A stretch of DNA of 64,000 bases from Steinernema hermaphroditum (GCA_030435675.1 CM059624.1:4240769-4304768); one strand, 5' to 3'; positions 41,991 to 55,343 are shown, counted from the stretch's first letter. Translations and numbers: made by a program. The notes: generated by a model from the sequence alone, not told the origin.

Positions 41991-42979
41991 ATAGAACCAG
42001 AGACTATGGTGTAATACTTGCCTTTCTTGTTTATTTATGAGGCGTCCCACATGGTTTAATGCCATTGAGTGGGAAAATAAACTATAGATTGAGGAGTGCC
42101 TCTCCGTCACCTTTCATAGCTTCCGATGCGCTCGTTATAAGGGAGGGAAAGCTACTCGTGTGCTCCTAAACACAATTAGCTTCATTTCAGTAATGGTACA
42201 AATACTGCAGATTTCAGAAAACACGGATTTCAAGCAAGATTCGCCGTTTAACTGAACACCTTTAGCCCACTCTGTGGGCAGGAGTCGGATTCCACGTTTG
42301 TAGAAAATCCGAGATTTGAAGTCGAAAAATGTTTTGGTCCGATTTTCGACCTCTTTCTCTTATTCTGCGTGGTTTCCTGTGATGTTGTCATTTATGGATG
42401 AACACAGATGACTGTAATATAGGGCTAAGAGAGTGATATATAAACAGCAAACATGAATCTCTCAGCTAGAAGTAGAAAACCATTGTGAAGGTGGTATTGA
42501 AGTCAGACAGTCATACTTTTGAGAAACCAAGGGTCATTTTTTCCACTTTTGCTCTCTATTTCCGTAAAGTAGAAGTGAGCTCATAGAGTCGCTATGTGGA
42601 TATGGTAGCTGTGCGTGTCACACACATGCAGCATATCCCCATTTCCTGTAGAACGACCCTTACCAGAAAGAACAAATGTCATTTGATCTTTAAGTTGATG
42701 AACAACACACTTGATCTTGGACTAGCTGAATCTAATCAGTTTGTCTCAAAAGCGAAAACAGGTATCAAGTGGTCAACAACACATTATAAAAAGCCGTTTT
42801 TGACTAATTTATTTTATCCGATACACTCAAAATCGATTGATTTATCAAACAGCAAGCTGGTGTGGGCGGCAAGTAGGAAACGAAAGTAGAAACATCAAAG
42901 AGGACATTTTTTTGGAATCGCACAGATATAGTGATCGGTTTGGTTTTGGGAGAGACGAGACAGTCGGCTTCCAGCCGAG
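41991..42979. other. Upstream region of the lipase gene
   Basis: No gene recognised. 42296-42370 loosely repeats 18755-18840. Confidence 0.4.
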
Positions 42980-45900
42980 ATGATAAGCGTCGGGCACCGG
43001 TGGCGAGCGACGCTGCTTCTCAGCGTTCTACTCGCGATCGGACTGTGCAGCCGATCGAAAAGGTTCCTTTGCTTCACGGATGAAGTTTGCTATGACGAAC
43101 CGTTGAACGTGGGCTGTTTCGATCGGGTCTCTTTTGGCAGATTCTGTCAGCATGTGTATCTTCCGATGAGTCCCGAAACTATCGGTCCGAACTTTACCAT
43201 TACTAACAGGTAGGCGATGGATTCTCTATTTGGATTAATGGATTGCGGGCACATTTTGTGACCGGTCATTGCCATCATCAAAAATGAGCTGCACATTTTT
43301 TTGTGTTTGTCGCTCATCTTTGAGCACTAAGAGACAAGGAAGTGCATCAACTACTACTATTCACTATTCTTCCTGTATCGGACTTTTCAGTGATGACCCT
43401 TTCTTCCACCATCACATCAACATCTTCAACCTCACGGATCAAGTGACGACCGCATGGTTCCCGAGGGCAAACGACGTGACATTCATAATTCACGGGTTCG
43501 GGGAGTCACAGAAGCTGTGGATGCGCTACGTTCGAGATGCGATCGTCCGTCTGGAGGTTAGTGGCGCACTTCTCTTTCCTGTGACATTTCCGATAACTCA
43601 CTAATTAAAAAACTGTTCCATCTAGTAACCGAAATGCCTGATCTGGATCTCACGTGGTCCAAAATCAGATAGGATAGGAGATGGAATACCACACGCGTCG
43701 ACTGAAGTATACATTAATAAAATCAACAGGATTATCGGCACTAGCCTCAGCGTGGTGTCTTATCAAGCTGACAATCAAACTTCCAATGTTCCCAATTATT
43801 TTTTCGGCATATGCTCTAGCCGATGGTCTTTCATCACATTGTGGCGATCTGTGAGTGAGCAGTCTTTCTTAGCTGCCGTCGTTGGCATCTAAAGATGACC
43901 ATCTTCAAACAAACGCGTGTTTGCAAAAAAAAAAACCTTTTCTCTTGCGGCTTACGATGACCTATTTGGCGATACTTGCAATCCGTATGTATTCAAGGAT
44001 CGCCAAAGGATTTCAAGGACAAGATAATATCCCCTATATATAAATGGAGAACCGACGGGTCCGTTGGTCTGTTTGTGTGTGTGTGTGTGTGTTTTTCCGT
44101 GAGCACGGGGAAACCACCCACACAAAAGAAGGACCCCGAGGGGAACCGAACACGGCACCGCCCGCTTACAAGCGAAGCACGTTCGCAACGAACCACACAA
44201 GCAGTTGAGATGGCAGCGCTATACTTCCACCATATCTCTGGGGTCGCAAGGCTTTGCGTTTTTTGCTGTTTTTGCCGTTTTTAGCGTATTTTTTAGCTTT
44301 GCAGTTTTTTGGACAACTTCAGTCATTTGCATGAGCACCAATCTTGCCGCCCGCAGGGCTATGGTGTCTTGCCGCCCGTAGAGCTGCAGTTTTTGGCCCC
44401 AACTTCAGCCATTTGCATGAGCACCTAATTGGCTTTTAGTACCTGGAGGGCGCGAATTCGCGCGCAGCCGGGTTTATGTTATATTATTACAGATGATATA
44501 TTACATACCATCTCGTCCCCATTTTCTGAGTATATTTCTGTGCGAACATTTCACCATTGCCCTCTTCAGCAACAAACAGTCATCCTCGTGTACTGGGGCA
44601 AAGGTTCGACACATCCGAACTACTTCCAAGCGGCCGCTAACACTCGCGTTGTTGGAAAAATCATCGCCAAACTGATTGAGACGATCAGCGAGATCCACGG
44701 CATTCCCTATGACCGATTCCGTCTCGTCGGCTTTTCTTTGGGAGCTCACGTTGCTGGCTTTGTTGGAAAACAGTTCAACAAGACGAAAATCGGAGCGATA
44801 TACGGTAGTTACTAATCAGCATGGCATTCAAAATGAATATTTGAGGTCTCGACCCGGCCGGTCCCCTATTTTCTGAAGGGAATCCGAATCGTTTCTACAA
44901 AGCTGTGCCACGCGACGAGCGTCTGGATAGAGGCGACGCCGATTATGTGGAGATTCTGCATACGAGCGGCGACAACTTTATGCAGTAAGATAGTAGGTTT
45001 GAGTGCTGAGATGAGTCTTTAGTGCCGGTGCCGGTTCGCACTTCCAGTGGGGCGACGTCGACTTCTACGCGAACGGAGGTGAACACCAGCCGGGATGCCA
45101 CATCGAATATCTCAAGTTCTTCACTTTCAGCACTGAGCAGATGAGTAAGTCTGTTGTGTGCAGCCTCCTGACTTCACGCAGCAAGATCAAGCCTTTTCAA
45201 CTCTAAATTCTGAACTACTTCCTGTAGAGTACAAAAAACTCGAAAGTTGGAATTAATTTTTGTAAGGTGTTGCTGACGTTGCTAAAACATTTAAGTACCG
45301 GCATTTTATCGTGACCATTGCGGCCCGAGTTTCATGTTCTCGGACGACTCCTTGTGGAGTATGTACAGTATTCCAGAACATGTTATGAATACGGAATTTA
45401 TTCGTTGCTTCGGATGCTAACGGGAGCGAGAAAAGGGGCAGATGGGTAAGAGGGATCCGGAGTTGAGAAAATGTCGAGTGACGAGGCAAAATGTGTGGTT
45501 CTTAAATGTCTCGTGTCTTTGGTCTTTGAATTTCGACTCGAGAATAGATCAACTTAAAGCAACGTTTGTAGAACGCGTCAAATGGGGTGGCCCAAAAAAG
45601 CATATAAACAAAAATCTGGAAAGCAGTGATGGGAACTCGAGCCGATTTCGCAATCCGAGCCGAGCCATGCCCAGCCGGCAATGTCCTTATTAGAAAGCGC
45701 ATTACATCTGGCTGGAAATTAGGCCGTGAGTTCTTCGTCTAGGCTGCATTCGAACTCGCATAAGCAATCGCGATTTCTTACCCAAAACGCCTTGTTTCTG
45801 ACGCCTAGAACATTATACGCAGACTCAAATATGAAAACTAAGGGTCGTTAATCCCTCAAACAGCCGCTGAGTGCTTCCAAATTGCAGTGGACGACTTCTG

Positions 45901-46628
45901 GAAAACGATGAGCTGCAGCCATGCGATGGCCTACCACGCGTTCTTCCACTCAATCACCGAGAACTTCTTGGAAAGACACGTCGCCTTCGAGTGCGCGTCC
46001 AAAGAGGATTGGACGTACGGACGGTGTGTGAACGGAGAGACGATGGAATTCGGATTCAAACGATTCACTCCCATCGCCAACAAAGCGTCTCCGCAGAGAA
46101 AGTACTTCTTTGGCACTCTGCGCAACGGAACGCGAGGAGTTCACGTGAACGTGGAGGTAGAGAACCTGGAAGATTTACGAGTTCCCAGGAACTGGAAGGT
46201 CGACTTTGCAAACATTTCAGTCGAATTCGTTCTTCAGCTCCCGGCGTTTGTCCATCCAATCATTTACGTCCCTAACTCACCGAATTTAGCATATCAGAGC
46301 ACCTCGTATTACCGCCAGGAAATCACACTTTCGTCGCAGTCGTTTCCGAAGAACACTTGGAGGTCATCGATGGCGCCGAACTCCACATCGATTCATCTTC
46401 AACGGCCCGGTTCACAGCTTTTGGGTGAGTTTGAGAGTTATCAACACATGGCGAATGGCCTTTAGTGTGCAGTATCCCACGACGACAATGGAAACAACAA
46501 CTTCTCCATTTCTATCGGAGGGCCTTCACGAAGATGATGATCCTTTGGAGAAAAGTGGTGCCCTGAATGACGGGAACCTGCCTACGTGGATATCAATTTG
46601 CGCGTTTATTTGTTTCGCCGTGCTGTGA
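42980..46628 (+). CDS. Secreted/anchored lipase of the pancreatic-lipase family (515 aa)
   Basis: Hydrolyses ester bonds in neutral or phospholipids outside the cell, by family. Exons 42980-43209, 43391-43556, 44570-44804, 44846-44984, 45023-45144, 45888-46245, 46290-46424 and 46466-46628; every phase fits. A signal peptide (ATLLLSVLLAIGLCS) is followed by FIIHGFGES with the oxyanion His-Gly, and GFSLGAHVAG with the nucleophile Ser. Then come LDPAGPLF with the catalytic Asp and CSHAMAYHAF with the catalytic His. A PLAT-like region follows, then a Thr/Ser-rich linker and a C-terminal hydrophobic stretch (ISICAFICFAVL) that could be a GPI signal or anchor. Intron 2 (1.0 kb) carries repeat family X. 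All triad residues are present, so it is probably active. Confidence 0.9.
43998..44477 (-). repeat. Interspersed repeat family X, copy 2, with (GT)n core
   Basis: Reverse complement of the unit at 8360-8745, with a dinucleotide run at about 44072-44091 and an extra internal duplication (TTTGCATGAGCACC appears at 44326 and 44412). It lies in intron 2 of the lipase gene, antisense. Confidence 0.75.
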
Positions 46629-48503
46629 GAGATGACGTCAAGACAAAAGAGGAACTTGTCCATCCAAAGCGTATTACATTCCAAGCCACACATCATGGTC
46701 TAGGTGAAGAAATGAATTGAATAACCTCAAATTACTTGAATATAGCATTCTATCGCAGGTTAGGGCATCTAAAATATAGGCTTACCAGAGTGATATTTTT
46801 GGGTATCTAGTAGGGATGCACCGGAACGAAAAAAAACCGGCACCGGAACCGGAACCGGAATTCCGGCGCGAAAAAAACCGGCACCGGAACCGGAACCGGC
46901 AGTACAGTGCACATAGAGGGTGTGACAATACTACTGCTTATTTTTTTTGGTAGCTTTTCGACGTTTTTTGACTCTTTTAAAGTTATGTTATGACATCCAA
47001 ATTTCCTTTCCTATTCTACCCCTGAATATCTGATATTCGCTACTAGTTAGCTTCGCTATTTGTTAGCTCTGAAAAATGGTTTCTTTCAACCGAGTGACCA
47101 TCGTTCGGAGGGACAGGCGTGGAACACTAAAGTAGTCTATTTTCAACCCTTGCTATCTGGCGCTTCCTTCTCCTAGCAAATTCGGCGTGACCGACATCGA
47201 CTCGCCGAGGAGATTTCGTCGACTGATCTAAAATTGCGACGATGGCGATCAAAATGCCATCAACATGGATCAATCGGCCTCAACTCGTGCTGAAAGTGAC
47301 CTGGTGCAGCCAAAAATTGATGCAAAATCGACGAAAGCACGCGACACAAGTGAATTCAGGAGATATTGACATTGAAAAATCAGGGTAGTCGCGACTAGTA
47401 CAATGAAATTGCCTTAGGCTAGTGTGTATGCGTAATTGAGGGGTTGTGGTCTTCCCTACCAGTTTACGTTCTTGAGTTCGACCCCCAACTTAGGCTCTTC
47501 CATTTTGTATTTGATGCAGAGAAGGGCCAGTCTTTGCGTTCGTCTTTCTAAGATGTTCTTTATCTGTTACACCAGAATTTATTTCGATCTGCAACTATCA
47601 CTTAGGGAGGTTCCCTTGTGAGTTATTTCTCGTCTCAATTAAGGTTTCCTGAAACCAGGTAGCTTAATCCTTAATCTAAATTCATTCAGCTGGCGCTAGA
47701 TACTATCTAGGTTCATTGGACAGTTTTAGTGTACGTCGTCGCTTACAAGTGGGCTGGCAATTGATACAGTTGATGATTTCTGACACGACTCGGCAACTCG
47801 ACGAATTCCATCCCTAATTGGGACCCTTTTTGGTCTCTTTGTCTTCTTCGAAGAGTTATATTGATGTTCATCGAATGTTGCCATAAGAAGTGCAATCCGA
47901 CATCAAAGGGCTAACTTTTCACCACAGGATTTTACGGAGCCTTACAATCTGCGAATATCGATCGTGTTTATTCCTTTTCTCGCACATAAGAGGAATCAAT
48001 TTCGTTTGCTTACCTTGATTTCAAGTGACAGCAAATTTTACTACTGAATCAAAAACGACACATGACTGCAACACGCTGGGAATCAGATCAGCCATTTTCT
48101 AAGCCTCATCTTATGGTTTCTTTTTACATAAAACGAAATAATATGTCAACGCAATCAACCTTTACACCACTTTAGCCGTTTTCTGAATGCCATACGACAG
48201 AAACACTTCTTGTAATCAACAATTTCACCAATTTTTTAAACATTCTCGCTGTTGAACGAAGAGTTTTAGTCGAACAATCAATGAACAATTTCAATATGAT
48301 GGTATCTCTTTGTTATACTCCTCGACGATATACTAAACGGCAGTTTGCACTGGATCACAAACTCTGGATAGTGGTCGATCACTTTTTGAGAAAAAGAGAA
48401 AGTGATTTAAAGCATTTATTCGTTAAAATAAGAGTCATTATTTATGACTGAGACATACTTATGGCACTATCAGTTAAAAGCGTATTGCAGACGTATCGTA
48501 AAA
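46629..48503. other. Intergenic, with CCGGAA-rich repeat
   Basis: 46813-46905 holds GGATGCACCGGAACG and several CCGGAACCGGAA units, similar in style to hAT ends (TAGGGATGCACCGG). No right end with a target duplication was found. No gene seen. Confidence 0.4.
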
Positions 48504-50271
48504 TCAATGGCACACGAGTGACTCCCTTTGTAATTGCAGGTACACATTGACGTGGCCGATGTCAAAAGTACCTCCGACCTTCTCTGGCGAGATGTCGAAT
48601 TCGGTCTGACGAAGACACTTCGTCTCCGATTTGGGGACGTTGCAGTTGTGGAGAATGCGGAGATACGGCCTGATTTGCGTGATCTCGTCGTGCTCTCCGA
48701 ACAGTTTGAAGTGTCCCTCTTTGTTGGAGTGGATAACTGCCAAAGAGTCGTCCCGACTGACTAAACAATCACTGTTTAGAGAACAATATTTGCATCAGAG
48801 GTCATTGAAGGAGATGCCCGTGAAAACGATAATGTGAGCGAGATTCATTTTCTCTGAAAAACGGGAATCGACAATTCGGTCTCTTCTGCACGACATGAAA
48901 AAAGGAACTGAAGGCTTGTTCCGATAGAAGCTGGAACCTGGCCTAACCCTCCAAAGATGCACCATAAAACATTTGAAAATGGCATTTTTATCGTACAAGC
49001 GACCAAATAATTTTGAGTATTCTTCTAAACCGTCTAAATCGTAACCTCATATGTCAGGTTCTGGAATTATTAGGACTGGATTTCCCTCCTATGGTAGCCA
49101 CTGCCTACAGGAAGAGGGCGATTCGACCGTACTCACAAAGGAGTGATCAAAAGTGCTACGCTTTGATCGGGACGAGTCCATCTCCAAACGATAGGTGAGT
49201 TGTGCGCAAAAGCCCTCGCTTAAGTATGAGAGACAAAACGAGGTCTCAATGCTGGCCAAAGCAGGCACATAATTGGTTCCACATAAATACAATTACTGTA
49301 ACCTAAGCTTAGAGCGAATAAAAGTCCATGCAGCACAACCATTAGTGTACCGACACTTGGCCTAAAGTGTCCACAGCTACCTCCTGACACACCTTTTACA
49401 CTACTTTGAATCTTTTCATGAGATGTATAGGTGGCCCAGCCCGCAACTTATCCGAATATGAATAATGTGTGACTAGTGAGCGTAAAAAAAACATGCATCT
49501 CAGCCATTTGCGTGACGTCACTTGGCCTATTAACGTGGTGGAGACGAAAGAGAGTCCATCTACGAGTCCGTTTTTGTACCCTGGTTTGATTCACTTGGAT
49601 TCGATTTGGACCTTCGTTTGAGTCGAGATCCTATCAGATCTTATGATGTGTGAGCAAGTAATTCTAGTCAAGATTAAAGGCTCATTTTCGCGCTTACACT
49701 TGAGCATTTTAAAGAGGAGAACAAAGCAGCCTCTTCGTTAAATTCGCTCCAGAAAGATATGGCATCTTTGTGATGGCCTGCATTGACGCCACCTAAACGT
49801 CTCTTGAAGTCAACATTTGAACCTATCTTTTTCGATCTTATCTGAGCGATGGAAGCTACTTCCACACACAAGTGGCCACTCTTCCCTTCGGCGCATAGCT
49901 CTTCATGGGTGCCTCCCCAGTGAGTTCATTACAGCATTTCCAATCACACTATCAGAGAATTTGCACTAAAACGACGAAACCGCAGACAGATCTAGCGATC
50001 GCAGCATTCATCTTCTTCGCTGTGCCCAAAAAAAACACCAAGATGTGACCTTTCGAACATCAAGAGGAACTACGAGCCCAAATGGGAACCGCTAGGTGTG
50101 ATCAAGAAGGAAGTGTGAGCGCTACTTACATGTGTCGTGCTCTCTGAGCTCCACTCTGGCATTGGCAAGGGTGTGCATTTGGCAGATGACCTGTCCAGTA
50201 ACCGTAATATTCTGCTTGTATCCATAACACACAGAAGCGAAGGCGACCAGCAGCACAAGAAGAGACTTCAT
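48504..50271 (-). CDS. Transthyretin-like secreted protein (132 aa)
   Basis: A nematode TTR-family protein with a single transthyretin-like beta-sandwich, secreted. Exon 1 50271-50130 has a signal peptide (MKSLLVLLVAFASVCYGY) and ITVTGQVICQMHTLANARVEL. Exon 2 48760-48504 has DDSLAVIHSNKEGHFKLFG, PYLRILHNC and ISPEKVGGTFDIGHVNVYL. Both exons share phase 1 and splice position with the plus-strand neighbour at 50673. The intron is unusually long here (1369 nt versus 49 nt). Head to head with that neighbour, 401 bp apart. Exact ligand unknown; C. elegans TTR-52 is a phosphatidylserine bridging factor, but function varies in the family. Confidence 0.87.
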
Positions 50272-50672
50272 TTTTGAAATAACGTTCGTTACACTTGGCG
50301 ACCTTAGGAGACCCACAGTCAACAGTCACGTCAAGGTCGCCTACTTTTATACGACGCTCTCTTTTCGATGTTTGATGTGTTCAGAGCGTCAAAAAGTTCC
50401 AATTTGTTCAACAGAAGATCCTAGCCGCTGATAAGCGTCACTTCCGAAGAACCCGTTTCGGCAAATTTCTCTTTTTCACCCCCGCGCACGTTGATCAGGG
50501 AAGTGAGTCGTCGGGTTCGAAGAGCGACACGTCCGGTTTTCGCGTTCGTTCGGCCAAGGACGTTTCGCAACGGCGAAAAACTTTACAAATCGCCGTTTGA
50601 TGAGGCGTTTCCAAAGACGCTTAGCGTTGTATAAAAGATCACCGTCTGCTTAGAAAGGGCACATCTTCCAAG
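50272..50672. promoter_or_regulatory. Shared divergent promoter of the two TTR-like genes
   Basis: Two TATA boxes point outward: TATAAAAG on the minus strand (about 50344-50351) and TATAAAAG on the plus strand at 50630-50637, each embedded in CGT-TATAAAAG-type sequence. They lie about 73 and 36 nt from the start codons. This suggests joint or coordinated expression. Confidence 0.65.
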
Positions 50673-51144
50673 ATGAGATCTTTTCTTGCCGTCTTCCTCC
50701 TTGCCCTCGCCGCCAACTCTGCCTATGGCTACATGCAGAACATCACCGCAGAGGGTTTGACCATCTGTGGTAAGAAAGTTGTTCCTGCCTTCATTGAACT
50801 CCGTGAGCGCGACACCCGTAAGTCCAATATCTCTCATTCTCCGAGCTAATAAATGGGATATCGCAGTCGACCCCGATGACACCCTCGATAAGAAGCAGAC
50901 TGGAAAAGACGGAAGGTTCAGACTTTTCGGAAAGGAAGACGAAGCTACTAAGATCACCCCGTACCTTCGCGTCACTCACGATTGCGACGTTCCCCAGCAG
51001 AAGGGAAAGACGTGCAAGATGATCTCCACTTACGAAATCCCCAAGAAGCACATCGGCGGTGTATACAATCCTCAGTACCTTAACCTGCAGACTCCGGGTA
51101 GCTCGACGAAGATCACCTGTGAAAAAGAAAAGAAGAAGAACTGA
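50673..51144 (+). CDS. Transthyretin-like secreted protein (140 aa)
   Basis: Exons 50673-50817 and 50867-51144, phase 1. Signal peptide MRSFLAVFLLALAANSAYG, then NITAEGLTICGKKVVPAFI, DDTLDKKQTGKDGRFRLFG, PYLRVTHDC, YEIPKKHIGGVYNPQYLNL, and a Lys-rich tail. Matches the nematode transthyretin-like family over its whole length (usually 130-150 residues). Conserved cysteines are present at IC, DC and KTCK. Paralog of the divergent gene at 48504-50271. Confidence 0.92.
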
Positions 51145-51926
51145 GTAAATAGAAAATCTATTCGCAATTGAAATGAAATGTATCTTGTGTCGAAATAAAT
51201 TCTATTTTCTTAGGGATTGGACTAAAAACGAGCGGTGCACGCTGGTGAGTTTTCGTGGCTTGCCTAGCGTAACGAGGAGAAGAAGTAGGGACGCGATGGT
51301 TCTAAAAGAAGAGTTTCTATTACCAACCGAGCAATCCGGACACAAAACCAAAAGTGACTGCTAATTGCAAACACGGCATATGCAACGGCAGTCTAGACGG
51401 TAAAAGGACAATTGACGAAACCAGTAGACAACAGGAGGGCAGCTCGAGAGGAAGACAGCGGTTATAAACAGAACGGGATCAGGGGGACACGAGAAATACG
51501 AACGGGAGCACAATGATCGCCCTAGTAGACCTGGAACACCAGGGTACCATAGCTCCAACGTCTTCATAAGAAAATTGTCGCAGCCGCCCGATAAGACATT
51601 CATCTGTCCGTCCTGCAATCCCGGACAGATGAATGGAAATAGAAAAAAATGGAGATTGAATTATAAAACCGATCTCGCGCTTTAAAGCTCTGAAAATGGA
51701 TAGACTTTACACCAGGAGTTGGGGCCCGCGTCCCGTCCGGAAGTTCCAGATCACTGACGCTCTTTAACAGACCCAGCTTTTCTACGGCTTTCCCCTCGAA
51801 GGATCCCCTTGAAGAATGCGGATGAAACTTTGTGATGATATGAAAGACACGTTATTAGTCTAGAAGCATTCAGGTATCGAAAAGATACATACAAGCCGCT
51901 TAATTCACAAGCTTCTATTTTTTTCT
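51145..51926. other. Intergenic with collagen-like scrap
   Basis: The minus strand reads YPGVPGLLGRS near 51550, similar to 41770 and 20840. No gene recognised. Confidence 0.4.
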
Positions 51927-54178
51927 TCACTGGTGCACGCGATGCTGCCGCTTCTCTGGTGCCTTGTCGCTTGATGCTGACGGATCCGAGGAACCTGCAA
52001 CGGACTGCGACGATCCCTTCACTCCTTCTATCATTTTCTGCATTTGCGTTCTCATGTACTTCAAGCGCTTGTAAAGCTAAACGAATTGCATTACACATTG
52101 AAAGCAGAGGTCGAATGACTGACATCAGGAGGATAACCGTATTTCTTCATCTTGTCCATCTTCATGGTGAACATCTCTCCCTTCCCAGTGATGCAGGTTA
52201 CCGCTTCCAACAGTGGACAGATGATAACCTTCTCGTGATCCTACAATGAATAGTGAGTTAGAGTTACCAGCATAAGCAGCTCATCACTAACTTCAAAGAA
52301 GTTCGCCTGAAGAGTTCCATTGGACAGCAACAACAAAATTGCTGAACGGGTGCGCAGCCATTGGCGCATAACCGGCAGACGAAGGAGCTCATCGCCTTCC
52401 GTCATAGCGAGATCTCCGCCAGCTCGCACCAGATTCTCCATCATGTACGATCGGAAGTACCGCAGCAATTGGAACTTCTTTTCCATATTCTTTGGATGTT
52501 GGCCAGCCAAGTGGTACGACTCCTTGCCATCCTTCTCAACATATTGAAGCTGTCTAAAACGGAATCGTTACTCGAAGAATATTTAGAATACTCGTTTACT
52601 TGAACGCGGTGTCAGTGACCATCTTCGTACTATCGTTGAAGAGCACGCCAATGCTCTCATCGCTCAACTGATATCCAAGTCCGTAACGATCTGAGTAGTC
52701 CACCCATTTGCCGATCCAGAACACCGGGCGGCACGACGGCTCAAGAATGTCTAAAGAATGTTTCAAGTAGCAGTGTTATAGAAATATTCTCAACATACCA
52801 TCGAAAGCATCAAACTTGACTTGTGTACCTTGGAACGCATCGATGACGGAGGTCATAAGGTCGAACAGCTCCTTTTTGTAGTCTGTTCGGGTTTCGATGT
52901 TTAGCATGGGCCGAGGTCCAATAGGGTCCGCGTCATTCACAGGGCGGGTTTTCAGAGGCTGATGTTCAGGGACGACAGACAGTGGTTCACCAGAACGCCT
53001 ATTGAGGCCGGCAGTAGGCGCTGCAGGACAACGGGACGCCACGCCAAGGCTCTGCAACAAGGTTTCATCTGCAGCAAGGGACCGACGCTAAAATCGAACT
53101 ACAAATAGAAACGTGATTTCTGCCAAAACCGTTACCTTGTTGACGAAGTCGAACTTCGGTGGCATCGTGAGACACGATGTGGGCAATGATGAGGGATGGT
53201 ATCCAGTACGGAAAAACTCTGTTTTGGCGATGTTGAACACCGTTGGTCTTCTTTGTGGTACAGGGTCAAGAAGACTTCTTATCAAATTCGCCGCGTGCGA
53301 TGAGATCTTCGACGGAATTGTATACTGGTTTTTCTTGATTCTGCTGTAGGTGTCCTAAAGCAACTTATTTGTACTTATTATCTAGAGCTCAAAACACTGA
53401 CCTGCAGCGACTGCGTCTCGAATGGTGGCTTTCCTACGAGCAAGGTGTACAGAATACAGCCTAAGGCCCATATATCGACCTCGTACGAGTGCCCGTTCTT
53501 GTTCAGCATCTCCGGTGCGATATAATTCGGCGTTCCACACAGCGTTTTCTTCCGCTCTCCGTCGAACTGCACCACCGTTGCAAGCCCAAAATCTCCAATC
53601 TTGACGTGCATTCTGCCGTTCAGGAACAAATTCCCAAGCTTGAGATCTCTGTGAATGATGTGAAGGTTGTGTAGGTAAGCACAACCATCAACGATCTGTA
53701 ACGAGAGCAAACGATACTGATTAATGCAATATGTCTACATACTTGAGACATGAAGTAGCGTGCTTCTTCCTCGGACACATATTTACGTCGCTTCTGCAAT
53801 TCCATGAGCGAGCTGGACTCGCATAATTCTAGCACAATGTAGAGGTTGTTGTGGTCCTCGAAATGGTTCATAAGCCTCACGACATGCGCGTGGCTCAGCT
53901 TTTTGTGGATTTCGATTTCTTGCACAATCTATAGCAAAACTTATAATCATCAAAATGGACAAGCAATTATCCACCTTATCCCGTGACCCTCTCTTGACCA
54001 GCGTACTCTTCGCGATGACTTTTCCGGCGACGTTTGCTGGCTGCATTCCATCGCGCCTGATTAATTCGTAACAGCGCGCAAATCCGCCTTTCCCAAGGAA
54101 TCTGCCCACCTTGTAGACAGTGTTCGAAGAGATGTCGATCACCTCTCCGGTTATATGGGCGGCGTTCTTCGTTGACAT
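51927..54178 (-). CDS. plk: Polo-like kinase (623 aa)
   Basis: Ser/Thr kinase of mitosis and cytokinesis. Nine exons: 54178-53975, 53928-53743, 53695-53402, 53354-53136, 53087-52799, 52750-52600, 52553-52292, 52240-52124 and 52076-51927; all phases fit. The kinase domain has the glycine loop [10 protein letters not shown] (the GxGxFA variant typical of polo kinases), the VAGK lysine, [15 protein letters not shown]-loop [17 protein letters not shown] and DIWALGC. Two polo boxes follow: [25 protein letters not shown], containing the Trp of the phosphopeptide pocket, and the second with [15 protein letters not shown], the His-Lys pincer region. Length matches PLK1-type kinases (600-650). Fully intact; PLK-1 and PLK-2 orthology cannot be separated here. 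Confidence 0.95.
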
Positions 54179-55244
54179 CTCTGAAAAAACTCGATTCATT
54201 TCCGCAGAGACAATACTTCAAAGATGCGGAGGTACAAAGGTACAAACGTAGCTACAGTTCATGAAAGCGAGAAATCACATGTCAAACGTGTCAAATTCAC
54301 CAATGGCTCCGAGCTTATTTTGCACAGAAAAGTGCCATCCTAGTGGGTTAACGACAGAACGTGCTCTGAACGATAACCACTAGAGAGACGGATTCAGAAA
54401 TTTCTCATTCAAAATTCTGTCAACGCTGTCACACAACTGTTTCGTCGCAAAGAAAAAGGCCAGTCCAGGCGAATAATTACAAACAGCAGAGAAACATTCA
54501 AGGAATTCGAAATTTGAAAAACTGAAGTTGAACATAGAGATGCCCTCGTTTCTTTCCACAGCAGATTCTCAATCTAAACGAGTTCACCCTCCAAGAGTTC
54601 ATACTACGCGCCAAACGTTTGCACAAATAGAACAAATCGCGTTTTCGGCGAAAACGCAGAATCAGACGGCTTCGGAGAGCCTTTCAGTCAATATTCAGTC
54701 AACAACAAAATGTCGTTTTATTGCTGAGCAAGAAGCTGAGTCCTAGAGGCTTCAACGTGCTGCATCGCGTACCAGAAGTTTACAAAACATAAAATATGAC
54801 AAACCGCGTAAACTTCGAAAACTCCTTTTGAGACGAAATGCACCGATAAGGGCAGACATCACCGCGTAAAATGATCGAATGGATATGACTGAGCACAGTC
54901 CACCCTCGCGAATCTGTCTACAGTCTACATGTCTTTCGTCTCAGGACCTGTTGCAAGCTCGATTTCCAACAGAGGGCGCCGCTGACCTGTTTTCCTTCGA
55001 AAGACACTCAAAATCCATATTTTTTAATTATACATGGAACTCAGCACGCTGATCTGTATGGTAAGACTCAGAACTGCTTGTCTAGTCGTCAACAAGACCT
55101 CTGTCCTGGGTCATTCCTCTAGGTGCCATCGTAAAACGAACTGTGATGTGTTAACCGTGTTTTGAAGTTCGAAATAGTACTAGAAACCCTGTCAAGAAGA
55201 TTTATTCCGAAATAAAGCTGCACACAAGGCAATATCGCTGATTC
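54179..55244. other. Upstream region of the polo-like kinase
   Basis: No gene seen. Contains the probable kinase 5' UTR and promoter. Confidence 0.4.
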
Positions 55245-55343
55245 TGACAAGGGAAGGCTCCCAAGTGCCATACGCGGATCGGGTTGAGATATGGTGGGGG
55301 TGATAGAGCTTGGTGTGGGCAATCAATCGCGGTTCCCGGACAT

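Noticed and set aside
46813..47816. Complete second hAT element
   Set aside because: Possible end-like sequences (TAGGGATGCACC, CATCCCTA) exist, but no 8-bp target duplication or transposase could be found.
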